Of a stretch of DNA of 64,000 nucleotides, positions 23,695-32,472 are shown piece by piece. Origin of the DNA: Leifsonia aquatica (GTDB lineage Bacteria; Actinomycetota; Actinomycetes; Actinomycetales; Microbacteriaceae). A model generated the notes under the pieces. It saw nothing but the letters and a program-made list of their open reading frames with translations, made no database searches and was not told the DNA's origin. The position numbers and the translations under genes are program-made. The stretch spans positions 434,001 through 498,000 of the forward strand of contig NZ_JACHVP010000001.1 of NCBI RefSeq assembly GCF_014190775.1, given 5' to 3'. Within the stretch, counting starts at the first letter, position 1, and every line of letters begins with the position of its first letter.

Positions 23695-23770
23695 GCCGGG
23701 GCTGGTGCCGCGCGTACCCCGCTGACTAGCATCGCGCCAGAGGGAAGGGGCCCGGAATGGACGCGACACG

Positions 23771-24862
23771 ATGATCCCGTTGACGATCGGCACCCTGGTG
23801 GAGGCTCCGGACCGCCCCGCCGTGATCGACGCCTCCCGGTTCAACCGGCACACGTTCTGGTGCGGGCAGAGCGGCTCGGGCAAGACCTACGCGCTCGGCG
23901 TCGTGCTGGAGCAGCTGCTGCTCGAGACCGAGCTCTCGATGGGGGTCCTCGACCCGAACGCCGATTTCGTGCATCTGGCCGAGACCCGCGACGACGTCGA
24001 CCCGGAGACGGCCGCTCGCTACGCCGGTATCGACATCAGGGTGTTCCACAGCAGCACGATGCAGGAGCCGCAGCTGCACACGCGCTACGTGGATCTCAGC
24101 GTACGATCGCAGGCCGCCGTCGGGCGTCTGGACCCGATCGAGGACGAGGAGGAGTACAACGCTCTGCTGCATCTCGACAAGAGCGCAGCGCAGTTCGAGA
24201 AGGGTGCCTTTCTCGACGCGCTGTCCCGCTCCGACGACCCCGCACGACGGCGTCTGGGTCTGCGGATCGACAACCTCGAGATCCTGGAGTGGCCGCTCTG
24301 GTCGTTCGGTCGAGCCTCCGTGGTCGACGAGCTCGATGAACGACCGCGCGCGACCGTCCTCGACGTGGGGGGCTTCTCGCACGCGAGCGAGCCGCAGGCA
24401 GCGGCTCTGTGCGTGCTCGAGCACCTCTGGCAGCACCGGATGGACCGCCGTCCTCTGCTCATCGTGATCGACGAGGCGCACAACTTCTGCCCGCCCACCG
24501 CCCGCAACGACATCGAGCGCCAGCTGACCGAGCAGATCATCCAGATCGCCGCCGAGGGCCGCAAGTTCGGCCTGTGGCTGTTCCTCTCCACGCAGCGCCC
24601 CAGCAAGATCCACCCCAACGTGCTCTCCCAGTGCGACAACCTCGGGCTCATGCGGATGAACGCCCCGCGCGACCTCGCCGAGATCGCCGACGTCTTCGGC
24701 TTCGTCCCGTCGTACCTGCTCGAGCAGTCGCCGACCTTCCGCAAGGGCGAGGCGCTGTTCGCCGGCGGGTTCTCCGACGAGCCGCAGCTGGTGCGGATCG
24801 GCCGCCGGCTCACGCTGGAGGGCGGCGGCGATCTGAACGTGCAGGCGAAGAGCGTCGGATGA
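23771..24862 (+). CDS. HerA-like/DUF87 ATP-binding protein
   Basis: A 363-residue P-loop ATPase of the HerA-FtsK superfamily. Residues 32-39 are Walker A (GQSGSGKT), LLIVIDEAHN is Walker B, and FLSTQRPSKIHPNVLSQCDN is the sensor region typical of HerA-type proteins. These enzymes form hexameric rings that move DNA or protein. The usual HerA partner nuclease NurA is not encoded here. Instead the stop overlaps the start of a four-helix membrane protein gene by ATGA. The pair is thus likely a membrane-linked translocase-like unit; the role is unknown. It is divergent from the broken toxin-antitoxin pair. Confidence 0.85.
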   Translation: MIPLTIGTLVEAPDRPAVIDASRFNRHTFWCGQSGSGKTYALGVVLEQLLLETELSMGVLDPNADFVHLAETRDDVDPETAARYAGIDIRVFHSSTMQEPQLHTRYVDLSVRSQAAVGRLDPIEDEEEYNALLHLDKSAAQFEKGAFLDALSRSDDPARRRLGLRIDNLEILEWPLWSFGRASVVDELDERPRATVLDVGGFSHASEPQAAALCVLEHLWQHRMDRRPLLIVIDEAHNFCPPTARNDIERQLTEQIIQIAAEGRKFGLWLFLSTQRPSKIHPNVLSQCDNLGLMRMNAPRDLAEIADVFGFVPSYLLEQSPTFRKGEALFAGGFSDEPQLVRIGRRLTLEGGGDLNVQAKSVG

Positions 24863-25416
24863 GCGTCGACCCCGAGCCCTCCATGGACCTGAACCAGTCC
24901 GAGGATCAGACCGTCCGCGTGCAGCGCGCCCTGTGGCGTCACTGGGGCACACCGGCGGCGATCTACGGCACCATCGTGTACGCGAGCGTCGTGGCGGCCT
25001 CGTCGCTCGAGCACGACCACCCCGACTCGGCCCTGCGGATCCTGGCCTTCAGCCTCATCAGCATCGTCGTGTTCTGGCTCGCCCACGTGTACTCGACGGC
25101 GCTCGGGTTCCACGGCGACGCCGCCCACGTGCGGGACCGCCTGCGCGACTCGCTTCGGCATGCGATGGCGGAATCGGCCGGGATGCTGGAGGCCGCGGTC
25201 ATTCCGAGCGTCCCGCTGCTGCTGGCGACGCTCGGCGTACTGGACGCCGAGACGGCCGTAACGATCGCGCTCTGGCTGGCGGTGCTCATGCTGGCGCTCC
25301 TCGGCTACCTGGTCTTCCTCGTCCGAGGCCGCCCGGTCGGGATCTGCCTCCTCGGCGCCGTGATCACCGGGCTGTTCGGCGTGGTCGTGATCCTGCTGAA
25401 GATCGCCCTGCACTGA
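24859..25416 (+). CDS. Four-helix membrane protein partner of the HerA-like ATPase
   Basis: A 185-residue membrane protein with hydrophobic segments at about residues 32-51, 62-82, 113-140 and 144-184 (the last likely two helices). An amphipathic, charged loop lies between (DAAHVRDRLRDSLRHAMAES). The ATG overlaps the ATPase stop, so translation is coupled. It has no signal peptide. The pairing is fixed by gene overlap; a shared function is inferred. I do not recognise a named family. Confidence 0.75.
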   Translation: MSVDPEPSMDLNQSEDQTVRVQRALWRHWGTPAAIYGTIVYASVVAASSLEHDHPDSALRILAFSLISIVVFWLAHVYSTALGFHGDAAHVRDRLRDSLRHAMAESAGMLEAAVIPSVPLLLATLGVLDAETAVTIALWLAVLMLALLGYLVFLVRGRPVGICLLGAVITGLFGVVVILLKIALH

Positions 25417-25440
25417 CGCCGGGCCTGTCGTGTCCCGCCC

Positions 25441-26112
25441 TCAGAACGCCGCGATGCCCTTGCCGATCAGCACGACGCCGATCACGAGGAGCAGCACCGA
25501 CATGACCGTCGCGTTGTTGCCGACGAGCCAGCCGCGGAGGGAGTCCAGCGGCCCGCGGATGCGATCCGCAGCCACCAGGTAGCCGATCACCGGGATCGCG
25601 ACCGAGCTGGCGGCGACGATCACGAAGATCACGATCACGACGACGTCGGCGCCGACCGACAGGCCCGCGGTGCCGATGGCGACGCCGGCCCCTGCGGCGA
25701 GTAAGAGGTTCTTGGGATTCACCGCGGCCAGGATGAACGCGAGCCCCAGGCTCCGCCCCGCGGTCATCTGATCGATGGCGGCCATCCACTTGGGCAGTGC
25801 CGCGGTCTCGCCCGGCTTGGGCCGCGAGCGCCACTGCCGCAGCGCGAGGAGGAGCAGGAGCACGCCCAGGACGATCTTGATCGTCCCGCCGATCGGCTGC
25901 GACGCGTCGGGATCGGCGGCCGGGATGAGCCCGGACAGCAGGGTGAAGACGACCACCGCCACGATGATCCCGAGCAGCCACCCGAGCAGGAACCCGACGC
26001 TGGTGCCGCGCGCCTTCGGCGACAGCAGCATCAGGATCGCCGCGATGATCGGGATCGGGCTGATCGCGATCCCCAGTGCCAACGGAAGCGTGTCTCCGAT
26101 CGCTCCACCCAT
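25441..26112 (-). CDS. GAP family (sulfolipid/peptidoglycolipid addressing-like) membrane protein
   Basis: A 223-residue protein with six hydrophobic segments and the GAP-family opening PLALGIAISPIPIIAAILML. The centre carries FILAAVNPKNLLLAAGAG, a conserved LysE-like loop. Mycobacterial members help place glycolipids at the cell surface. It is the last gene of a four-gene minus-strand run with AI-2E, SulP and PLDc_N proteins, 3 bases after the AI-2E gene. A lipid or small-solute export role fits, but is inferred. Confidence 0.8.
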   Translation of the reverse strand: MGGAIGDTLPLALGIAISPIPIIAAILMLLSPKARGTSVGFLLGWLLGIIVAVVVFTLLSGLIPAADPDASQPIGGTIKIVLGVLLLLLALRQWRSRPKPGETAALPKWMAAIDQMTAGRSLGLAFILAAVNPKNLLLAAGAGVAIGTAGLSVGADVVVIVIFVIVAASSVAIPVIGYLVAADRIRGPLDSLRGWLVGNNATVMSVLLLVIGVVLIGKGIAAF

Positions 26113-26115
26113 GTG

Positions 26116-27324
26116 TCAGTCCTTTCGTCGGTCGTCGTGGTGAACCTTGTGCTCCGTGCGCTCGGCCTTGCGGGCGGCGGACTCCTCCTTCATGAGCACC
26201 CTCGTCTCGCTCAGGTCTCCGATCGCCGCCCGCCAGACGCGGGCACGCGGGTCGGAGTCGATCAGCACGGCGCGCACGAGGAGCGTGAGCGGGACGGCGA
26301 GGATGGCGCCGAGCGGTCCGAGCACGACGGCCCAGAACAGCACGGAGAAGAACGTGAGCGTCTGACTGAGCGCCACCGCGTTGCCGACCACCTTCGGCTG
26401 CACGATCGACTGCACGACCGCGTTGATGATCCCGTAGACGACGATCACGGCGATGACCGTGCCCCAGCCGCCCGTCAGGTAACCGAAGACGATCGGGGGG
26501 ACGATCGCGATGAAATACCCGACGTTCGGGATGTAGCTGCACAGGAAGGCGAGGATCGCCCAGAGGAGGGCGGCCGGCACGCCGAGCAGCCAGAGGGCGA
26601 AGCCGTTGATCACGCCCTGCACCAGCCCCAGCACAGTCGTGACGACCATGTAGCGGCGCACGCTGTGCGCGAAGCCGCTCATCGCGTAGACGAGGTTCGG
26701 ACGCGTCGGCTCGAGCTGCCGCAGCAGCGTCGGGGTGTACGCGGCGTCGGCGGGCATCAGGATGAGCATCGTCAGGACGACGACGCCGAACGAGACGAGC
26801 CCGAAGGCGCCCCCGAGCAGCCCGGTGAAGAAGTCGAGGAACTTGGCCGGGTCGAAACCGGAGGCGATGGTCTTGACCTCCTGCGGGCCGACCCCGATGC
26901 TCTGCAGCCACGTCCCGATGTCGGAGCCGATCTGCTCGAGCTGGCCCTTGTACTGCGGCAGCATCCCCACGAACTGCGCGAGCGCGATGATCAGCACCGC
27001 CGTGAAGCCGGCGAGGAGCGCGAAGACGGTCAGCGCGACGGCGCCGGTCGCGATGCCCTCGGGGGTGCCGTGCCGGGTGAGCCACACCCGCACCGGCTGG
27101 GCGCAGATGGTGAGAACGAGCGCCAGCAGCGTGGGCGCCAGGATGCTGCCGATGGCGGCCATCCCGAACGCCACCACGACCGCCGATGCGAGGGCGAGGA
27201 GGATGCGCACGCCGCGCCCGCCACCCGCGCCGGTGCCGTCACCGCCGGAGTCCGCCGCCGAGGGTGGGGCGGGTTCCGGAGCCTTGGCGCGGCGGTGGAA
27301 CGGCCACCATTCAGGGGCGGGCAT
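26116..27324 (-). CDS. AI-2E family transporter
   Basis: A 402-residue protein with about eight membrane segments. The family pattern is clear: a gap after the second helix with an amphipathic region (MLPQYKGQLEQIGSDIGTWL), then LGLVQGVINGFALWLLGVPAALLWAILAF, then PNVGYFIAIVPPIVFG, and QPKVVGNAVALSQTLTFFSVL near the end. The C-terminus is charged (ESAARKAERTEHKVHHDDR). AI-2E proteins include sodium-proton antiporters and exporters of unknown solutes. The start overlaps the SulP stop by 14 bases. Confidence 0.9.
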   Translation of the reverse strand: MPAPEWWPFHRRAKAPEPAPPSAADSGGDGTGAGGGRGVRILLALASAVVVAFGMAAIGSILAPTLLALVLTICAQPVRVWLTRHGTPEGIATGAVALTVFALLAGFTAVLIIALAQFVGMLPQYKGQLEQIGSDIGTWLQSIGVGPQEVKTIASGFDPAKFLDFFTGLLGGAFGLVSFGVVVLTMLILMPADAAYTPTLLRQLEPTRPNLVYAMSGFAHSVRRYMVVTTVLGLVQGVINGFALWLLGVPAALLWAILAFLCSYIPNVGYFIAIVPPIVFGYLTGGWGTVIAVIVVYGIINAVVQSIVQPKVVGNAVALSQTLTFFSVLFWAVVLGPLGAILAVPLTLLVRAVLIDSDPRARVWRAAIGDLSETRVLMKEESAARKAERTEHKVHHDDRRKD

Positions 27325-29020
27325 GATCGTCCGCGTCCGTCCGGAGCGCGGCGAGCGCCTCGCGGTTCGTCTCGAAGTACCGCACGTCGTCGCCGAGCCC
27401 GAGGTGCTCGATGCGTTCCCGGATTCCCGGGCGGACGCGCGAGAGGGACAGGTCGGCGTTCTGCCGCTGCAGGAACTCCTGCAGCCCCTCCCACGACTCG
27501 GCACCGGTGACGTCGATGTCGGTGACGGCCTCCATGTCGAGCACGAGGTGGGTGGCGCCCGACGATCCGACCGCGCCCTCGACCGCCTGCTGGAACACGG
27601 TGCTGTTCGCGAAGAAGAGCGGAGCCGCGAGCCGCACCACGATCACGCCGGGAGCCGTCTGCTCGCCGCTGGGCGCCTCCGCCAGCAGCGACGCGTTCGG
27701 GTCGCCGTCGGCCTTGAGCGTGTCGATCGGCGGGTTGGCCGCTCGGCGGGTGACGTTGATCACGGCCAGGACGAACGCGATGACGATGCCCGCGATGGGG
27801 CCGATGAGCAAGGCTCCGAGGAAGCAGACCGCGCCGATCACGAACTCGAAGCGGTCCAGCCGCCAGAGCTGGGCGAAGTCGCGGATGCCGAGCAGGGGCA
27901 CGACGGCGACCGCGACGATGGTGCCGATCGCGGGGGAGGGGACGTCCTCCAGCAGCGCCGTCCCGAAGATCAGGAGCAGCAGAGTGCCGAGCGCCGTGAT
28001 CAGGGTCGGCAGCTGGGTGCGGGAGCCGGCCTGGTCCATCGCCGCGGTGCGGGAGGTGGAGGAGCCGACCGTGAAGGCGCCGGTGACGCCGGCGCCCAGG
28101 TTCGCGACGCCGAAGGCGAAGAGGTCGCGGTTGGGCCGGGTCGGGTAGTCGCGCTTCTGGCCGTAGGAACGGGAGACGAGCAGCCCCTCGCCCATGGTGA
28201 CCATCGTGAGCGCGATCGCCGACGGCACGAGGGCGAGCCAGTCGGTCCAGGCGATGACCGGCCAGGTGAAGGTCGGCGGTCCGGCGTCGACCTTTCCGAG
28301 CACGGAGACACCCGCCTTCTGGGCGTCGGTCAGCACGACGACGATGGTGCCGACGATGAGGACGATCAGCGCCCACGGGACGGCCGCGGCGAGCCGGCGG
28401 CCGACGAGGAGCACGAGCAGCGCGCCGAGCGAGATGACGAGCGACCAGATGTTGAGCTTCGGGAGACCCGTGATCAGGCCGCCGAGCTTCTCGAGGAACT
28501 CGCCGCCGCTGTCGATCTTCACGCCGAGCATCTTCGCCGCCTGCGACACCAGGATGTCGAGCGCGAGGCCGCCGACGAAGCCGATCAGGATGGGCTTCGA
28601 GAGGAAGTTCGCCAGGAACCCGAGCTTGAAGAACGAGCAGAGCAGGAAGAGCACGCCGCCGATGAGGGCCTGCGCGAGCGCGAGGACGATGTAGTCCTTG
28701 CCGCCGGCCACGGCCATGCCGCCGAGGGAGGACGCGACGAGCGCAGCCGCCGCGGCGTCGGGGGAGGCGACGAGCTGCCGCGACGACACCGTGAGCGCGT
28801 ACAGCACCGCGGGCACGACGAGCGCGTACAGGCCCGCGGTGGGCGGGAGCCCGGCGATCTGCGCGTAGCCGATGTTGAGCGGGATGGCGATGGCGAGCAG
28901 CGTGACGCCGGCCAGCACCTCCTGCAGCCAGTTGCGCCGGTTCAGGCCGGCGAGCGGCCGCATGCGCGGCGGCGCCGGCGACCGCGTGGTCGTCGGCGCC
29001 GCCGATGCGGATTCGGGCAC
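27311..29020 (-). CDS. SulP family anion transporter with STAS domain
   Basis: A 569-residue SulP protein. About 12-14 membrane segments fill residues 30-420 (LLAIAIPLNIGYAQIAGLPP, GVTGAFTVGSSTSRTAAMDQ). A STAS domain follows at about 445-550 (PGVIVVRLAAPLFFANSTVF, HLVLDMEAVTDIDVTGAESW). SulP proteins carry sulfate, bicarbonate or other anions. It is in an operon between a PLDc_N protein gene (39 bases upstream) and the AI-2E gene (overlapping). A second SulP gene lies 1.9 kb away at 30871. Confidence 0.92.
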   Translation of the reverse strand: MPESASAAPTTTRSPAPPRMRPLAGLNRRNWLQEVLAGVTLLAIAIPLNIGYAQIAGLPPTAGLYALVVPAVLYALTVSSRQLVASPDAAAAALVASSLGGMAVAGGKDYIVLALAQALIGGVLFLLCSFFKLGFLANFLSKPILIGFVGGLALDILVSQAAKMLGVKIDSGGEFLEKLGGLITGLPKLNIWSLVISLGALLVLLVGRRLAAAVPWALIVLIVGTIVVVLTDAQKAGVSVLGKVDAGPPTFTWPVIAWTDWLALVPSAIALTMVTMGEGLLVSRSYGQKRDYPTRPNRDLFAFGVANLGAGVTGAFTVGSSTSRTAAMDQAGSRTQLPTLITALGTLLLLIFGTALLEDVPSPAIGTIVAVAVVPLLGIRDFAQLWRLDRFEFVIGAVCFLGALLIGPIAGIVIAFVLAVINVTRRAANPPIDTLKADGDPNASLLAEAPSGEQTAPGVIVVRLAAPLFFANSTVFQQAVEGAVGSSGATHLVLDMEAVTDIDVTGAESWEGLQEFLQRQNADLSLSRVRPGIRERIEHLGLGDDVRYFETNREALAALRTDADDHARP

Positions 29021-29059
29021 GTCAGCTCACCTCTCTTGGTCGGATGACGTACCGGATGC

Positions 29060-29530
29060 TCACGCCGTCGGCGCCGCCGGCGGAGTGGGCGCAGCCGGTG
29101 CCGCCGGAGCAGCCGGGGCGGCGTGCGCGCCGGCCGCGGCCTGGTGCCCGAGTGCCACCGACTTCAGGTGGTCGAACTCCGCCTGGTTGATGGTCCCCGC
29201 GTCGAGCAGAGCCTTGGCCTTGGCGATCTCGTCGGCCGGGCTGGCCGCCGCGACCTGACGGATGTACTGGTCGGTCGCCGACTGCACCTGGCGCGCCTCC
29301 TTCTGGCTGCGCTCCGCCATCCCGGGACCGCGCGCGATCAGGTAGACCAGCGCGGTGAGGAACGGCACGAAGATCAGGAAGAGGATCCACAGGGCCTTCC
29401 ACCAGCCGTTGAGCTTGTGGTCGCGGAACAGGTCGCTGATGATCGAGAACAGAGCGAACAGATACGCGATGAACGCGAAGCTCCAGAAGAAGAGCCAGAT
29501 GATGTTCCAGAAGTTGTCCCAGAAAGACAT
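29060..29530 (-). CDS. PLDc_N membrane protein with SHOCT-like segment
   Basis: A 156-residue protein. Residues 1-66 hold two transmembrane helices of the PLDc_N type (FWNIIWLFFWSFAFIAYLFA, ALWILFLIFVPFLTALVYLI). Residues about 90-125 match a SHOCT segment (DEIAKAKALLDAGTINQAEFDHLK). The tail is Ala/Pro-rich. Such proteins lack the phospholipase catalytic domain. It is the first gene of the operon, with the SulP gene 39 bases downstream. The function is unknown; a small membrane scaffold is likely. Confidence 0.82.
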   Translation of the reverse strand: MSFWDNFWNIIWLFFWSFAFIAYLFALFSIISDLFRDHKLNGWWKALWILFLIFVPFLTALVYLIARGPGMAERSQKEARQVQSATDQYIRQVAAASPADEIAKAKALLDAGTINQAEFDHLKSVALGHQAAAGAHAAPAAPAAPAAPTPPAAPTA

Positions 29531-29605
29531 GTCGTACCCCTCCTTGCCCGGGTCGGTCGTGACCCTGGGTGTGGCCTGAGAGTAACGCCGCGCGGGAGCG
29601 TGCGT

Positions 29606-30064
29606 CTAGAGGTCTCTCGCTGCGCGACGATCGGCCCGGCGGCGGGTGTCGTCATGCGCGTCGCGCACCAGGTCGAGGACGGTGCCGAGGGTGCGCTCGC
29701 CGGGGAGGACGACCGCGACCCAGCCGAGCGATCCGTACACCGGGTGGGGGACGAGCACGTCGACGGCGGCGGGGTCGTGCGGCCCCTCGCCGACGAGGGC
29801 GGCGAGGCGATCGCGGCCGACGTGGATGTTGACCCGCCAACGCCCGCCGCCGAGCCGGGAGAGGGTGTCCTCCGGGTAGTCCTTCGTCACGATGGTGGCG
29901 TAGGGCTGCGTGTTCTGCGGGACCCGGCCGTCCGGGGCGAAATAGAAGAAGGCGTCGCCCCAGGCGAGCTCGGGCGAGCCGTCCCCCGACTCCGGCTGGA
30001 GCACGAGCGCGCCGTCGAGGGTGCGGACGGCGGCGACGATTCGGTCCATACTGTCGGTGTTCAT
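29606..30064 (-). CDS. DUF6194 family protein
   Basis: A 152-residue soluble protein with the DUF6194 traits WGDAFFYFAPDG, QPYATIVTKDYPEDTLSRL, WRVNIHVGRDRLAAL and HPVYGSLGWVAVVLPG. No catalytic function is known for this family. It is divergent from a double-domain MerR gene, with 37 bases between starts that hold a TTCAA/TTGAA inverted repeat. Control by that regulator is likely. The start is the ATG at 30064. Confidence 0.8.
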   Translation of the reverse strand: MNTDSMDRIVAAVRTLDGALVLQPESGDGSPELAWGDAFFYFAPDGRVPQNTQPYATIVTKDYPEDTLSRLGGGRWRVNIHVGRDRLAALVGEGPHDPAAVDVLVPHPVYGSLGWVAVVLPGERTLGTVLDLVRDAHDDTRRRADRRAARDL

Positions 30065-30066
30065 GG

Positions 30067-30084
30067 TTCAAGTGTCCGATTGAA
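30067..30084. promoter_or_regulatory. Inverted repeat between DUF6194 and MerR genes
   Basis: TTCAA (30067-30071) and TTGAA (30080-30084) are separated by 8 bp in a 37-bp divergent gap. MerR proteins bind dyads of this kind between promoter boxes. The arms are short, so the site is tentative. Confidence 0.4.
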
Positions 30085-30101
30085 GTGCTTATGGAGGGTT
30101 C

Positions 30102-30800
30102 GTGACATCCATCGCCGCCGTCGCGACGGCCTCCGGCTACTCCCGCCAGCAGATCCGCGACCTCGAGCGGCTGGGCGTCATCCCGCCGGCCGAGCGCGCG
30201 CCCAACGGCTACCGGAGCTTCGACGCGACGCACATCCGCGCGCTGCGGGTCTACCGCGGGGTCGCGGCCGCGGTCGGCCCGGTCGAGGCGCGCCGCGTGC
30301 TGGGGGAGGCATGGACCCTCCCGCTCGCCGACGCGGCTGCGCTGCTCGGCGCGCTGCACGTCGGCCTCGCCCGCGAGCGCGAGCAGGCGGAGGCGGCGCT
30401 CCGGGCTCTGCGCACGATCCGCTCGGAGGGTCGTGGTCGCACGCAGCCGGACGACGTCGCACTCACCATCGCCGAGCTGGCGGACGCCCTGGGCGTGCGG
30501 GCCTCCACGCTCCGCTTCTGGGAGCAGGAGGGGCTCGTCGCCCCCGACCGCGTGACCTCCCGGGGAGCCCGCAGCTACCCGCCCGCGGCGGTTCGGGAGG
30601 CGCGCATCGTCGCCGCACTGCGGGCGGCGGGCCACCGGATCCCCGCCGTGCGCTCCACGATCGACGCCATCCGCCGCTCGGCGCACCTCGACGATCCCGA
30701 ACGGTCGCTCGGGCAGCGGATCGAGGCGCTCGCGCAGCGCACGCTCGCTCTGCTGGAGGCCGGTGCGGACGCGGCCGCCCTGCTCCGAGAGCGCGTCTAG
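30102..30800 (+). CDS. MerR family regulator with two MerR DNA-binding domains
   Basis: A 232-residue protein carrying two MerR-type winged helices. The first is at residues 1-70 (ASGYSRQQIRDLERLGVIPPA, NGYRSFDATHIRALRVY). The second is at about 123-190 (TIAELADALGVRASTLRFWEQ, EGLVAPDRV, RSYPPAAVREARIVAAL). A helical stretch joins them, and a C-terminal coiled coil follows (QRIEALAQRTLALLEAG). Most MerR proteins have only one such domain. The GTG start has GGAGGG five bases upstream. It is divergent from the DUF6194 gene. Confidence 0.88.
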   Translation: MTSIAAVATASGYSRQQIRDLERLGVIPPAERAPNGYRSFDATHIRALRVYRGVAAAVGPVEARRVLGEAWTLPLADAAALLGALHVGLAREREQAEAALRALRTIRSEGRGRTQPDDVALTIAELADALGVRASTLRFWEQEGLVAPDRVTSRGARSYPPAAVREARIVAALRAAGHRIPAVRSTIDAIRRSAHLDDPERSLGQRIEALAQRTLALLEAGADAAALLRERV

Positions 30801-30870
30801 ACGATCGCCCGAGCGCGCGGCTAGCCTGCGGAAGAGTTCGATCGCCGCCGGCAGAACGAGGGAGGGATCC

Positions 30871-32472
30871 GTGACCACCGCACCCTCCATCGCCCGGCGG
30901 TCCTGGCTGCTCCCGACGCTGGCGGGGTACCAGCGCGGGTGGCTCGGCCGGGACATCGTCGCGGGGGTGTCCGCGGGCGCGGTCGTCGTGCCCCAGGCGA
31001 TGGCGTACGCGACCATCGCGAACCTCCCGGTCGAGGTCGGTCTGTACACGGCGATCGTGCCGATGCTGGTCTACGCGCTGCTCGGCGGCTCGCGCGCGAT
31101 GAGCGTCTCCGCCACCTCCACCATCGCGACGCTCACCGCCACGACGCTGGTGTCGGTCGGGGTCGTCGCGAACTCGGACCAGATCCCGCGCGACCTCGTC
31201 ACCCTCACCCTGCTGGTCGGCGCGATCCTGTTCGTGGCGCGGCTGCTGCGCCTCGGCTCGCTCGTCGAGATCATCAACCGGCCGACGCTGCTGGGCATCC
31301 AGGTCGGCGTCGGAGCGACGGTCGCGGTCGGTCAGCTGCCGAAGCTGCTGGGGGAGACGACGGCGCCGACGGGCGAGGGATTCGTCCGGTCGATCAATGC
31401 CGTCATCGCGGCGGTGCCGCAGGCGAATCCGTGGACGGCGCTGCTCTCCGTGTGCTCGATCGCGGCGCTGTTCCTGTTCAAGCGCTTCCTGCCGCGGGTG
31501 CCCGGTCCGCTGATCGTCGTGGTCGCGGGCATCCTGCTCGTGGCGTTCGGCGGGGCGCGGGAGGCCGGGGTCGAGCTGATCGCGCCGGTCGGCCAGGCGT
31601 TCCCCCTCCCGGTCCTGCCGTCGTTCGCGCACGTGTTCCAGCTCATCCCGGGCGCGCTCGCGATCGCGGTGATGGCGTTCCTGGAGACGGCCGCGGTCGC
31701 GCGCGGTATCCGCGACCTGGACGATCCGCGCATCGACAGCAACCGCGAACTCTTCGCCATCGGTGTGGCCAACCTCGTCGGAGGCTGGTTCCAGGCCCTC
31801 CCGGCCGCGGGCGGCTTCTCGCAGAGCGCGGTGAACAAGGCGGCCGGCGCCCGGTCGCAGCTGGCGGCCATCGTCACGGTGGTGCTCGCCCTCCTGATCG
31901 GGCTGTTCCTCGGGCCGGTGATCAGTCTCCTGCCGCAGGCGACGCTGGCCGCGCTCGTGTTCGTGGCGGTCTTCGGCCTGATCGACGTCAAGGATCTGGC
32001 GCTGCTGTGGCGGATCAGCAAGCGCGACTTCACCATCGCGGCCGTCGTCACCGTCATCGGGTTGACCGCGGGGCTGCTCGCGGCCGTCGCCGTCGGCGTG
32101 CTCTTCACCCTCGTCCTGGTGCTGGCCGCGATGAACAAGCCGCGCATCCACGCGGAGGCCGCCGCCGACGGGCACATGGCGGTCACCCTGCTCGGCCCGC
32201 TCTACACGGCCAACGTGCTGGCGACCGAGCAGGCGGTGCTCGACGCCGCCGACGCCGCCGCGCAGGTCGCGACGCTGCACGAGCTCACCCTCGACTGCTC
32301 CACCCTGCAGGACATCTCGATCACGGTAATCCTGGCGTTCCGCGACCTCGATCGCGAGCTCGCGGGCCGCGGAGTTCGGCTCCGCGTGCGCGGCCTGCCC
32401 TCCGCGGCGCGGGAGATCGCCGCGCAGACGCCGTGGTTCCAGGGGCTGGAGGCCGACGGGCGCGTGGTCTAA
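30871..32472 (+). CDS. SulP family anion transporter with STAS domain (second copy)
   Basis: A 533-residue SulP protein, with the family motif VVVPQAMAYATIANLPVEVGLYTAI near residues 35-60, GGFSQSAVNKAAGARSQ in the centre, and a STAS domain at about 430-530 (VTLLGPLYTANVLATEQAV, ELTLDCSTLQDISITV). The GTG start has GAGGGAGGG seven bases upstream. It is not a recent duplicate of the SulP at 27311; the two share only family motifs by eye. Substrate could be sulfate or bicarbonate. Its stop overlaps the stop of the convergent cyclase-like gene by 3 bases. Confidence 0.92.
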   Translation: MTTAPSIARRSWLLPTLAGYQRGWLGRDIVAGVSAGAVVVPQAMAYATIANLPVEVGLYTAIVPMLVYALLGGSRAMSVSATSTIATLTATTLVSVGVVANSDQIPRDLVTLTLLVGAILFVARLLRLGSLVEIINRPTLLGIQVGVGATVAVGQLPKLLGETTAPTGEGFVRSINAVIAAVPQANPWTALLSVCSIAALFLFKRFLPRVPGPLIVVVAGILLVAFGGAREAGVELIAPVGQAFPLPVLPSFAHVFQLIPGALAIAVMAFLETAAVARGIRDLDDPRIDSNRELFAIGVANLVGGWFQALPAAGGFSQSAVNKAAGARSQLAAIVTVVLALLIGLFLGPVISLLPQATLAALVFVAVFGLIDVKDLALLWRISKRDFTIAAVVTVIGLTAGLLAAVAVGVLFTLVLVLAAMNKPRIHAEAAADGHMAVTLLGPLYTANVLATEQAVLDAADAAAQVATLHELTLDCSTLQDISITVILAFRDLDRELAGRGVRLRVRGLPSAAREIAAQTPWFQGLEADGRVV

